Assembly: GCA_025890175.1 (NCBI GenBank)
Contig: JANPYM010000001.1
Span: forward strand, 1,404,999 to 1,468,998
Direction: 5' to 3'
DNA length: 64,000 bases
Source of the DNA: Ciborinia camelliae
Taxonomy: Eukaryota; Ascomycota; Leotiomycetes; Helotiales; Sclerotiniaceae
Shown: in pieces, positions 47,752 through 58,697 of the stretch
How the letters are laid out: every line of letters begins with the position of its first letter
How positions within the stretch are numbered: the stretch's first letter is position 1
The notes under the pieces: generated by a model
The model's input: only the letters and a program-made list of their open reading frames with translations
Database searches by the model: none
What the model was told of the DNA's origin: nothing
Position numbers and translations under genes: made by a program

Positions 47752-48513
47752 ATGACAATTCAGATGAGAAACAAACATCTCTTCCTCACCTCAACCCAAC
47801 GCCACCAAGCACTCTTATCTCGTGATCCTCTCGCCCATTCTTCATTCATATATAGCGTGATCACGACTAAGATATATTGTCGACCGACTTGTCCTTCACG
47901 TCTTGCACGTCGTGCAAATATCTTTTTTCATGAGAGTGCTGAAGAGGCAGAGAGGGATGGATTTCGAGCTTGTAAGAGATGTCGGCCGGATGTTGATAAG
48001 GGGATAATGAAGAACGGAGAACATAATGAAAAGGGAGATGATAAGGAAAACCTTGCCAGGCATGTGGTACTTGGACCCGGTGATGATAATTTGGGTGAAA
48101 TGGGAAGGGGAAAGAGAATGGTTGAAAAGGCCATGAAGTTAATTGAGGATGAGATCGAAAATGGTGGTGGGAAATGGACAGTCAAGGAAATGGCGAAGGA
48201 AGTTGGTTTGACGGAAAGCCACTTCTGTAGGATATTTAAGAAATATACAGGTGGTACAGTGGGCGAATATAGGATGAAAGTTATGAGAAAACAGCTGGGG
48301 GAAACGTCTAAGAATAACGCAATTCCGAGAGCTGGAAATGGATCTTTTGAATCAGAAGCGGTCTTTAATTGGGATGGATATCTCAATGGAGCTGGCCGAA
48401 TGGATTCTCCTGATATAGATATGTCATTGTCCAATTTTGACTCGACCGTCTTACTCGACATTAATGCAGATGACGGAATGGAGTTTTTGAACTTTGAGCT
48501 CTGTGGAGATTGA
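47752..48513 (+). CDS. Ada-type methylphosphotriester-DNA methyltransferase and AraC-like regulator
   Basis: Single exon, 253 aa. The N-terminal Ada zinc-binding domain (PF02805) shows FIYSVITTKIYCRPTCPSR and ACKRCRPD. Cys43, Cys47, Cys74 and Cys77 have exactly the spacing of the four zinc ligands of E. coli Ada (38, 42, 69, 72), of which Cys38 accepts the methyl group from phosphotriesters. Residues about 123-178 are an AraC-type helix-turn-helix (WTVKEMAKEVGLTESHFCRI, then FKKYTGGTVGEYRMKV), with one clear helix-turn-helix visible. The C-terminal 60 residues are acidic and hydrophobic (DIDMSLSNFDSTVLLDINAD), unlike bacterial Ada. The likely role is to sense alkylated DNA and activate repair genes, as in the Ada response. 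The architecture equals Bacillus AdaA, with the divergent MGMT as AdaB. Confidence 0.9.
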   Translation: MTIQMRNKHLFLTSTQRHQALLSRDPLAHSSFIYSVITTKIYCRPTCPSRLARRANIFFHESAEEAERDGFRACKRCRPDVDKGIMKNGEHNEKGDDKENLARHVVLGPGDDNLGEMGRGKRMVEKAMKLIEDEIENGGGKWTVKEMAKEVGLTESHFCRIFKKYTGGTVGEYRMKVMRKQLGETSKNNAIPRAGNGSFESEAVFNWDGYLNGAGRMDSPDIDMSLSNFDSTVLLDINADDGMEFLNFELCGD

Positions 48514-49224
48514 TCAAATCCCGAGAACTGCTAGTGGCATTGGTGAAGTGAAGGTGTGGCGCGTCATGGATGGCCCAGGCTCTACCATCAACGTTGAGTG
48601 TTTCATTGAGGTTATTGCTGAAGATAAAACGGGCACCAGTTGCTTTCGCATCATCTGATATGCGATGCGATGGGCCATGAAATCTTTCTGGCTAGCGTAA
48701 ACCTGGATGTTTGGAACACCCTGACCGGGCTTACTGGACATTTTAGGGGGTCCATTCTCGACACGGCCACTTAGAGGGAAGACAATTACAAGAGAAAAAG
48801 GTTTTGAGACCTAGTCGGTTCAAACATGTACAATCTGTCTTTTATTTTTACCTAATTGCAATATCTACGGGTTTTTTAAAATTACAAGGCATGACTAGAA
48901 TGTCGACCATTCTTCAACTCCTTTACTCCATAAAGGACAGGCCCAAATCCTACCATCTAGCCCATTTTCCAAGTCAATACTTTTCCTCGGGATATTTAGA
49001 ATTATCCAACTCCTTCACTCCAGATCCAAAGATCAAATCCCAGTATTAAGATGCTCTTTTTTGAAATATCAAACTATATCAATCTTCCATGTGTGCAAGA
49101 CCATTCTCCATTGAAAGACTGGAAGAAAAAGTATTAGGATTTGATTCAGGTAGTGGGAAGTAATTAGGAAATACATACTAGTACAGATTCGGTCTTCTGG
49201 CTTTACCCATGCATAATATTTCAA
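48514..49224. other. Intergenic between convergent genes
   Basis: A 75-codon minus-strand frame (48741-48514) starts with a real ATG and ends next to the Ada-type gene's stop. It has no recognisable domain and I do not call it. The rest is 3' flanking DNA. Confidence 0.45.
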
Positions 49225-50199
49225 TTATGGATAAATCAATCTGTTCAAACAAGCCCTAGAACTGCCAGATAAGTCTCCAGTTCCTGCGTCAATTACTGCC
49301 CATTCGCAATCCACTTTGGGATTGTAGAGGTGGAAGATAGCATTTGGAACTTCGTTACAAAATCGAAGACCTTTTCTATCGTCATATGCATAGGCATATG
49401 ATCCTTTACAGGTGTTTGAAAAGTGTATGCTAGAAGCTTTGCACTCGTTGTGATTGTACTCATTTCGACAACAAGCAGCATCTGTTTGGTAGAGAGCACA
49501 ATCGGAGGCACAAGTCGTATAAGTTCGTTGTTCGTCTTGACCGATCACTATTTTGTGGTCGGCGGGACACATATCACCTGCTGGATCCTCGGTACAACCC
49601 ATTGGCAAGCACTCCTCAGAATCGGGAACAATAATCATCGGGATTGTATAACCGTCGACGAGACTATGATCAAGATGGGCTCCGCCTGCATGAGAATGAC
49701 CGTTGTTTTTGGGTTGATACGATGCCTCGAAAAGGTTGTACATATCAACGTGAATGTAGCGGAATTGTTCGGTAGTACAATGGGCACCATTTTGATCGCA
49801 ACCCATCTGGACCATATCTCTTCTGGAATAAGCCCGACCTTCTGGCCAGAAAAACTCGGTGTTTCCCTCGACCAGAACTTCACCGGGTAAGATCTCTGGG
49901 CGGACTTGGCCTGGTGCGTTGCGCATAGTCACGGTTTCATAACCCCAACCCTCGGCGGAGCCCTCCAAGAATACCGATTGGTTTCCAGAATTAACGTATA
50001 CATGGACTGGGCCCTTGGATACGAGACTGTGCTTGATGGCATGGAACTCATTAATGCTTCCGAGTCGGAAAAGATATGGAGCCCATGGAGTTTGTTCATT
50101 TGCGTAGTGACTGTAGTGGGGGATAGCTTTGGGATCCTCGGCAATGACAGAACCGGCGAGGATTGCAAATATTCCTCCGACGTACAAGAGATTCTTCAT
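49225..50199 (-). CDS. Secreted thaumatin-like protein (PR-5 type)
   Basis: Single exon, 324 aa, minus strand. The signal peptide is MKNLLYVGGIFAILAGSVIA. The C-terminal half carries the thaumatin-family cysteine pattern: CASDCALYQTDAACCRNEY, then HNECKASSIHFSNTCKGSYA, YAYDDRKGLRFC. The N-terminal half is less typical but has WAPYLFRLGSINEF and EFFWPEGRAYSRRD. A His-rich loop (NGHSHAGGAHLDH) lies in the middle. Plant thaumatin-like proteins are antifungal or glucan-binding; fungal ones are extracellular, with wall-remodelling or host-interaction roles suggested. Disulfide pairing is inferred. Confidence 0.88.
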   Translation of the reverse strand: MKNLLYVGGIFAILAGSVIAEDPKAIPHYSHYANEQTPWAPYLFRLGSINEFHAIKHSLVSKGPVHVYVNSGNQSVFLEGSAEGWGYETVTMRNAPGQVRPEILPGEVLVEGNTEFFWPEGRAYSRRDMVQMGCDQNGAHCTTEQFRYIHVDMYNLFEASYQPKNNGHSHAGGAHLDHSLVDGYTIPMIIVPDSEECLPMGCTEDPAGDMCPADHKIVIGQDEQRTYTTCASDCALYQTDAACCRNEYNHNECKASSIHFSNTCKGSYAYAYDDRKGLRFCNEVPNAIFHLYNPKVDCEWAVIDAGTGDLSGSSRACLNRLIYP

Positions 50200-53100
50200 G
50201 TTGGAAATTGGATATAATCAGAAATGTTTTAATTCTATGGTCTATTAGTACTTTCTTGATACCAGTAGGGTAGAATGTTAAGTCTTTTCATCTCTATAAA
50301 AGATGTTGTCAAGCTTGGGAATACTAACCAGAATTATTTATGTGGATCTGAGCTCTCTTGGTTTGAAGCTCTGTAATAGATTCGAAGTTGAGATGCGAGA
50401 AAACTTTGAACTTGGTGGGTGGGTTGCGGTGTCTTATAGACAAACCAAATGAACTAAGAGAAACTATTACGTCATAGACTCCAATACCCCTTCTAAGATT
50501 CGCTAAAGAAGCTAAAAGGTGCGGGTTTCCGGTCTTTTTGCCGCTAGAGCCAATTCGGGAAGTTCGCGACGTCGTTCACCTCCTCTTCCAGTTTCTAGAC
50601 CCGGCCGCTCGCTGGACTTCCTAGTTAGTTCTACCATCTAGTCAATGATCACCCCCCATTTTCTTGAAACTGTGTTCTCTACAAGCATCACACAATTACC
50701 TCTCCTGTCATCCGGAGCCCGCGGAGCAGGATTTTCCTTTAAGCTTAGACCCATCGTTCGACTAGACCAAAGGCTATCAGCAAGACTTTGGGTAACATCG
50801 GACGATAAGGTAGTCCACTGCCAAGAAAGTTCTCTTTAGGTTCGGAACTATCCAATTTCGTATTGGTGGATTCGGGGTATCGATATTGTGTAGTTGCAAT
50901 ACCGAGCTAATATCCTTGGAAATTAGATGACGCGGATCAATTCAGTCGTATAGAACTATTGAGTCGTCTTTCAAAGATTTCATACAGTCAAACAAGCGAA
51001 CCTCATAAAACTGGCACGTAGAGAAAAATTGTGGGACCAACTTACCAATTAAATAGGTAGGTTTCTAGGGTGAATTTCGTGACTAGGATGATCAGAATAG
51101 AATACTAAAAAGAGATGCGAGATTTTTATCCAATATTTCCCCCAAAAGAATGGATTATTGGGGAATGTATGACTAGAAATAGCATTTTCTGACTCCCAAT
51201 CCGGGTATCTTCGGTGCATTCAGGTAGAAATACCCCGATTTCGGATATGATCATCATGATGAATCATCAGATTCCTTGACCTTTTGAGGATATTATTTGG
51301 AATACCAAGCACTAAATTTGAATAATGGCATAAGAGTGAAGAAGATCTCATCAAAGAATTGAGGAAACATCAAACTCATTCAATAATTTCCGAAAAGAGT
51401 AAGTATATAGCGATCGGTAACGGCTTTTCGGAATCCTGAATCATGGATTCATTCAAACTTGGCATTTGGTTCCACATGAAGTAGTCCCAAGTCGCGAACG
51501 GCCCAAGATCTACAAGCGTTGATGAAGATTTACCGAGTGGGACCATGTTTGGGCAAAGGGTAGAGTATACCTTTGGTAACTTGGGGTAAAACCTGGTGGG
51601 TGATCATCTTTCTTCTCTTTTACGGGGTAGGGTAATCATTTTGTATAAAATGATTTGGGTACGGGTAGATTTGTAGGTTATATATTATGTGATCGTTTAA
51701 TGTAGTTGTTCAAAGTTGAAAGAGGGGGGGGGGGGTGAAAAAGGTGGAAGGGATGGAAGGTGGGGATAGAGTTGGGAATAGTTTCAATTTTCAGTGATTA
51801 TATTAAACGATTATATGATATATATTTGCGGATTTATTTGTATTTGTAGATTTTATAGGGTAATCACTTTGTAGAATCCAATAGGGTAGGGTGAACCATC
51901 CGAAGAGGTGAAATGCCCCGGATATGGTACGGGTGCCCATGCCTGAGCGGGACACAGATCGCCTCAAATACCGAAGCTAAATGGAGCACTAAAAGAGAAT
52001 TTGGTAAAGCCACGAAGAAGATGAACATCATGACGTCATAAGCTAATTAGGTATGCAGAGTTTTCATTTAGTCTCATAACTTATTTAGGAAACTTGGGGT
52101 TTTCATCGGATTTTACCGAGATATTCGGCAAATGTCATGATATTACAACCATATTACGAAGGAAAGCATTGACTTCTGGCCTCTCTGAGTACGATAGAGT
52201 ATATTCTCAAGCTAGTTTAGCAATGGGATGTGTAGGTAATCCATAATTGGGAATATATTGGTCAAATAGTGAGTGATAAGACCAATGGTAACCTCAACAA
52301 CCATTACTGCAATTATTTCTGATCATCGATACTCACATAAAATTTGAGGAAGGATGGAATGATCTTCATTATCTTGGATTGATGATGATCACTGTGCAGA
52401 TGTCCGTGTCCAAAATATCGCAGTCCCCCCTTGCACAATTGGTGTCGTTGTCCTTGTAATCGGGATGGAAGGTAGTTCTTTCCGAATAAGTTTTATTACT
52501 ATACAATTGTTATCTTTTGTTGTTATAAGATAGTTCTACATACAATAGCTCGATAGAACAATACAATAAGTTCAATATATTTTCGAGTTGGGAGATGGAT
52601 ATGTCGAGACGTAGATCAAAACAGGCTCTTTAATTATTGAATCCAATCTTGATTCTTGATCATTGAAAAGTTTCATGAGAAATCTCAAGCCAACAGATCA
52701 TTTTATTTTCAGATCCAAGTTTTGATATTGAAGAGTATTCTAACGCATTTAAGAATGAAAGGTCTTTTGATTGTTGGATATAACTGTGAACATTGAAGAA
52801 TTTCATGAGGTTTTATTGGAGAATGTCAGCATCTGCTTCCTAAAAGGGGAACTTTTGGTTCAACTGTGTCTTTGTATAGGAGTGGTTGTCTGCAGTTTCC
52901 CAGAAATCAAGTTTGGATACTTGTAAGCATCGTTCTCATATAAGTTCTGAAGGATGTTGAGTATCATCCTTGTCCACTGCATTTGTATTGATCGCAACCA
53001 ATTCATCATGTATAGACAGACATGCTTTTCTTTGATTGAATCATCAAGTTCACCAGAATCAATCTCTTGTCGAGCTAATTATAGACCATCATATATTGGA

Positions 53101-55736
53101 ACAGTGACATACATTAGAACAATAACATATATTGTATTAGTGATATATATTGGAATAGTGACATACATTGTGTCATAAGCAGATGGATCAATGAATCTAT
53201 CTCATCTAATATCATCATTTGAGAAGGATTTAATGGAGTGTGGTCCATTCTCTTCTTGATCTTTCTCGTCTCATAGTGCTCAACGAAGTCTGACTGTCTG
53301 ATAAACCAGTATGCCTTCATGGAACATCCTACGTGCATTCACCTCACCATTCTCTTCCTAAACAGGTTCGTTATTTGCCCAAAAGCCTTCATGGATTGTC
53401 GTTCAAATCTAGGATTGGTATATCATGTTCTTCCATCCATTCTTTTGGCTATCTTCCTCTCATGGAACCTTACAACACTGGATTGATGAAGATCTTGCAC
53501 TGGTTTCAAACAAATAAATAAGGACATCAATGGCTACCCATCTTCATAAACATCATGGGGAAAGCGCAAAGGTGGACAGCAACCCGGATAGGCCCACAAG
53601 GCAGTGTTTTCTAACTTCTCCAGATGGCTATTTCAATCTGTAATGTAAGAACAAGATACATAAGCCTATGTATCGATGAGATGCGCCCCACCTACACTTT
53701 GAGTGTAACCCCGAAAAACAAGTCAAAATGCCTTGATTATTTTTCCAGCATCCATGTTCGCCCTAAGATGAGAGAAATCAATCATTAAGTTACATCATAA
53801 TTTCGCATCCCTTTGTTATACACGCTGCTTGTAGCAACCCCCATCGGATCTAAAAAGCGCTCTCGTTCCAGCGAGACATCCTCCGAATGCCACTCTGCAC
53901 GCCTTTGCCCGAGTGAAGGTGTCGGCAGTTTCGAGGCGTGTACTCTAAGAAATGTATGTGATAAGTCAGGAAAGATTTCGAAATCCCTTGAGATTTAACC
54001 CTTCCGGTAATATCTCAACCATTCCTGATCCTTTGGGAAGAAACATACCATGGGTGGGACCGGCTCCGCAACCCCAACCAGAATTTCAGTTTCGCGAACT
54101 ATTCTGACTTGCCCGGAATCTTGCAGAAAGAGGGCCAGAATTCGGTGCCCTTGAATAGTTAATGAAGTTATTCTATTATCCTCTTTACGAATCTAATGAT
54201 GGGTTTGGAATGATAAAGTACAACTAGCTAGATTTATTGAACTTCAAAATGCAAGGTGCAAGGTACCGCGGGGGTAAGCCCCTTCATTTTACACTGACGC
54301 CTGGATTGAATGATTCCTCCATATTCAACCAATTACCGCAGTCTTTACTGATCCATTTCGCTGACCCACCGTCAGCTCGATGGTTTTTGATACCAGGCTG
54401 GCTATTATTAGAGTTTTTGTGGAATTTCTTGTCTCACCCCCGTTCCCGTCCCCATGAAAGCTATAGCTATTATTACAAACCGACACCGACAGGCAAGTGT
54501 CAATATATACCGTTTCATCTTTTGCCGCGCGCGAGAGTAGGACAGACAGCTGTAGTGCTCGGATTTGCAAACCTTATCGAGTACTGTAAGCGAATCTTGG
54601 CTCGCGATTAAATCTCAACTATTCACCTTGCATGATGATTGAGTGATGAATCGTCTCTTTTTGCCGCGGTGCGTGTTTTTCTCGACGTGACTACTAATGC
54701 CGCGGAATTGTTTAAGCTTCAGAAGTGCGCAGTTTATTTTAGATTGTGGGCAAAATCCACCTTAAGCACCCTCGAAAAGTCTTTGGGGGTGCGAAACTTG
54801 CTTATCTACTGCATCATTCATTTTGACCAATTAGCTTGTTGATATTGCTTTCCTCGTTTGTATGGGATTCCATACCCATATTCATTTCCCAGGCTGTCGG
54901 GTCATTCAAAATAACCGCCCGGAGTTATCTCGCGTGTTCCAACATGCATAACTAGTGCGGTTATTGTGAAAAGGCATCAGTGACCAATCAAAGTAAAGGC
55001 ACAAGTCTTCAGGGGCGGGGGCAGAGAGTAAAGTTGAACTTGGATATTCTCCTTTCGTCTATTTGCATTCCTACGAAGTTAAAGCTAGGGATATGATCAT
55101 CGTTTTGACTGATTGTTGATAAGAATTTGCTGGGGTCACTGTGTACCACGGCTCATACAATTTTTAAAGTTACATGGCAAGGACCATTTGCTTCTCAGAT
55201 GCCTCTTTTTGGTCTGATTCTTTACCCTAGAACATATTTTTGCCTTACGATAGACCTATTTATGACTTACCTTAGCATAACAAGCTTAGGGTATGCCTTC
55301 ACTGGATGCCTGTGATATGGCTGGTCGCCGAGCTCTAAAGACGAGCCATTCGCAACCAATCGATTGCTAGGTGCTATGTTGCAATGTTGCAAAACGACCG
55401 TGAAGCTCAAGGTTCCATTAAGGAACGTGGCAAGGTTGAAATACTTCCTTGTTTGTAATCTCTTATGCAGCCGTTTCCATCTCACCCGCCATGGGGTCTT
55501 CCAATGTTCCATCTATTGTATTTTCTATCCATGTATGTGATCATTATTGAGGGGCTTGACGCTTCGCCGTCCGGGACGGGAATCCACTAATGATTTGACC
55601 AACTGTTGTTTAACGCATGTGTTTTGATTGATGGGAAAAACTATACTATGTACAACTCTATGCTCCCTCCTCAAGAGATTGTATTTCGCTGCTTCTTCCT
55701 ATTAGACTGGACTGAGATTTTCTCTTCGCTCTCGCT
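50200..55736. other. Large gene-poor region
   Basis: About 5.5 kb with no supported gene on either strand. A G-run lies at 51725-51736, a degenerate repeat of ATATATTGGAACAGTGACATA-like units at about 53090-53175, and mixed-composition DNA elsewhere. Frames such as 54237-54611 (124 codons) and 53813-53998 have no domain, signal or splice support. Confidence 0.5.
53088..53175. repeat. Degenerate tandem repeat (ACATAYATTRGAAYA units)
   Basis: About five imperfect copies of a 20-nt unit alternating ACATACATT, AACATATATTG and GATATATATTGG. It is a decayed minisatellite in a gene-poor region. Confidence 0.6.
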
Positions 55737-57511
55737 ATGGCTGTCGCTGGTCGATTCCAATCATTGTTGAGAATTTGGCTCGCAATTATCTCGATCAGAC
55801 TGGTATCAGCTAGTTGTAGTGTTCCTCCTATTCCTATACGCATTGGAAATGTGACGCTGGCGACGGGGGAAACGGCACGAGGTTTGGATATATCAATCGG
55901 GAATCCAGAACAACATTTTGCCTTTTTGCCTCAGTGGTAAGCCTCCATTTCACCAAACAATGGACTGTTACTGATTATAATATAGGCCACTAAATAATTC
56001 TTTCATGTACGGGAATGATGGCTTCTGTGGTTCTGACTGGTCTACTGCGGCTTGTACGACTTTTCGTGGTGGGTTATACGACGAATTTACATCCAAAAGC
56101 CGCGGGGTAGCATCTAATAATAATTACCCATCTGATGGTTTATCATATCCGCAAGTTGCCATGATTACGGACAATATAACACTGAGTTCCAATATGAGCA
56201 TTCCGAATTTCCCAATCGGAATTGCACAAGCAGATTGGGGAGAGCAAGGTTATTATCCGCAGATGGCTATGGGACTTGGTACGAACTCTACGATCTTGAA
56301 CTCACTCTATGCTTCAGGTGAAATTGCATCTCGTACATGGTCAATGTTCTGGGGTCGAACTGGTGCAACCGCAGCGACTCAATTAGACGGGAGTTTCGTA
56401 TTTGGAGGGTACGATCGCGCAAAGGTCACTGGTGCAAATTACACTAGTAGTCTCACTTATTCCAACACAGCTTGCTTCTCTGGAATGCTTGTTACGATTA
56501 CGGACATGAAGCTTAATTTTCCAAATGGTACGGATGCCAGTATATTCGATGGAAGTGAATCTAGTGCTATTCGGGCATGTATTGAGCCAAGCTATCCTGT
56601 CTTGTTGACAGTTCCCACGGATCCCTTTTTCGAGAATTTTGAGGCTCTCACGGGTTCGAATATCAGTGATAGATCATTTGGGATTTACTATTACGGTATG
56701 ATTTATGGCGCCGGATCGGATGATACACCGTACGTATTGACGAGGTACTGAAATTCAAGTTCCCGCCACTAATAATTGTGCCAGATATAACGGTGATTTA
56801 ACAATCGAACTAGATTCTGGTATTTCTGTCCGCATCCCTAATGACCAACTGGTTGTTCCGAATCTTTCAATAGACCATACGTCAGGCGCCATGATTGCAA
56901 ATGCATCCGAACCTGAGCTCGTCCTCAATGCAATCCAACAACAGAATGCCAATGATCTTCCTCAACTAGGTCGCCAGTTTCTCACCGCCGCATATGTTAT
57001 GCTTAACCAAGATGCGAATATATTTACGCTTTGGGAGGCCAATCCTACCGAGAATGAAGATCTGGTCGCTGTTGATGGCAGAAATAATGCCATAAACGAT
57101 TTTTGCACTTCACCCTCTACTCAGAATAATAATAGTGCCAGTAGTGATTTGGGAAATTCTACTACCACTTCATCATCTTCGATTGCAGATGGACAGAAGT
57201 CAAGTAGTTTGTCGACAGGGGTTATTGTAGGTGTAGCGATCGGGTCCGTCGCCGTGATTGCAATTATCGGAGGAATTATCGCTTGGTATACCACGCGGAG
57301 GAGGAGGAAAAATAACCTTCAAGCTGCTGCTGCAGTTGCTGCCAATGAGTCCGAGAGATATCCACCGGGGAATCCACACAGCTATCGGGATCAGAGCCAA
57401 ATTCCCCACTATATCCCACAAGAATTGCATGCCAAAACAGTCCCAATCATTGTACGGCATGAATTGCATGCCAAAACAGTTCCCGCAAGCGAGCCACAAG
57501 AACTGCCTTGA
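55737..57511 (+). CDS. Membrane-anchored pepsin-like (peptidase A1 family) protein, catalytic motif altered
   Basis: Three exons, 55737-55936, 55986-56729 and 56785-57511, 556 aa; introns use GTAAGC/TATAG and GTACGT/GCCAG, both phase 2. The signal peptide ends near SASC. The A1 fold is recognisable from LDISIGNPEQHFAFLPQWPL, the CTTFRGGLYDE flap region, FPIGIAQADWG, GSFVFGGYDRAKV and the second lobe IELDSG. The canonical first DTG(S) motif is absent (LPQW occupies its place), so ordinary aspartic-protease catalysis is doubtful. A Ser/Thr-rich stalk leads to one transmembrane helix (VIVGVAIGSVAVIAIIGGII), an RRRRK stop-transfer signal and a cytoplasmic tail with two copies of ELHAKTVP. Many NxS/T sites suggest heavy glycosylation. 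Likely a surface or vacuolar membrane protein. Confidence 0.85.
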
Positions 57512-58697
57512 AATTCAATGTTATCCGCTTCACGACTCAATGAGTTTTCATGTACATATATCATTTACACATAATTCCCAATTATATAGTTTGTTAATAT
57601 TTAGATAGCTATCATAGCATTCTCTTCGCCTGGGATCATCAATCTGGACGAATACGCCTTCAACACCAAAGCACATCCATTTAGGCGATTTGATTGAGAT
57701 TTGTCCACGGCCGAGATGAATTATCCCATTATACTATAACATAGTCGGTATCTCGAGGTTTGTGATTTCCCAATAAGGAGCAGACGCAAAATAAGATATC
57801 TCGAGGTCATTTAATGGCATCAAAATAGCTTTGGGCCAAAAAGAGGCCAATGGAGCTCTGCGAGCATGCCGCAAGGGTATCAAGCAGGAGGTGAAATCGT
57901 ACCGGCCGGCTGATATACAGTGGCATGAATCAACTAGCTTGCCAATATATATACACGATAAATTTAGAACCACAAAATTGGTAACAAAATAATGACTTCT
58001 CTGCATTGCATCACTAATCCGTTACTCATCTTCCTCACTCAGATGTAAATCCCGAATCCTGAAAACTTCAATCAATCCATGAGCCAGCCCCGGAATCCTG
58101 ATATCGCGGTCCTTGAGCTCCGGATGCATGCACTTCGCTCCTAAACAATCTACTAGAGAATTATAATATATGTGACATGCTATATACGAAATAAATCGTA
58201 TACCAAACTCGAAATATACTATACCTAAAAACCTCATAACACTCTTCAATATTCCAACTCAGATTTCACAACCAAAAGGTCCCGTAGCGAGTGTTTGTTG
58301 AGGGTGTGCAATTTATTTTGAATATCTCGTGAGCGACTATGAACAAGCTCGTCGTATCCATGGATCTAGATTATCAGGGAAAGTTGTCATCAGATGAATA
58401 ACCTCAAAGTGGAGAGAAGAAACTTTTATTGTCACCCCTTATTTTACTAAATCTCGGCCATAAAGTCTTATCTCTTTATCATAAGCGAGGCAGCTCCGAC
58501 TCGCCTCAAGCCCGAGCGTCAATATGGGAATATATCAAAATGCGATACAAATCACGACTTGGTACACTCCCAATTTCTGAAGTCTATCTCGGTAGGAACT
58601 CTAAGATTTCTTGACTCATGATGCTGCGATTCGAAGAGTGACCAAACTACGAACATTCTTCTCTCCCAGACTTCCCAAACGTCCCAAAGCTACCGCA
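57512..58697. other. Intergenic
   Basis: I see no gene. Frames at 57734-58006, 58022-58249 and 58429-58614 are unsupported. The last 200 bases are the 5' flank of the Far11-like gene; an in-frame upstream ATG region (from 58611) would extend that protein by 29 residues. Confidence 0.5.

Noticed and set aside
48514..48741. 75-codon minus-strand frame beginning with ATG
   Set aside because: Lies in the 3' flank of the Ada-type gene with no recognisable motif; not enough to call a gene.
54237..54611. 124-codon frame, apparent protein
   Set aside because: No domain, no signal peptide, no neighbouring exon, and proline/aromatic content typical of noncoding reading.
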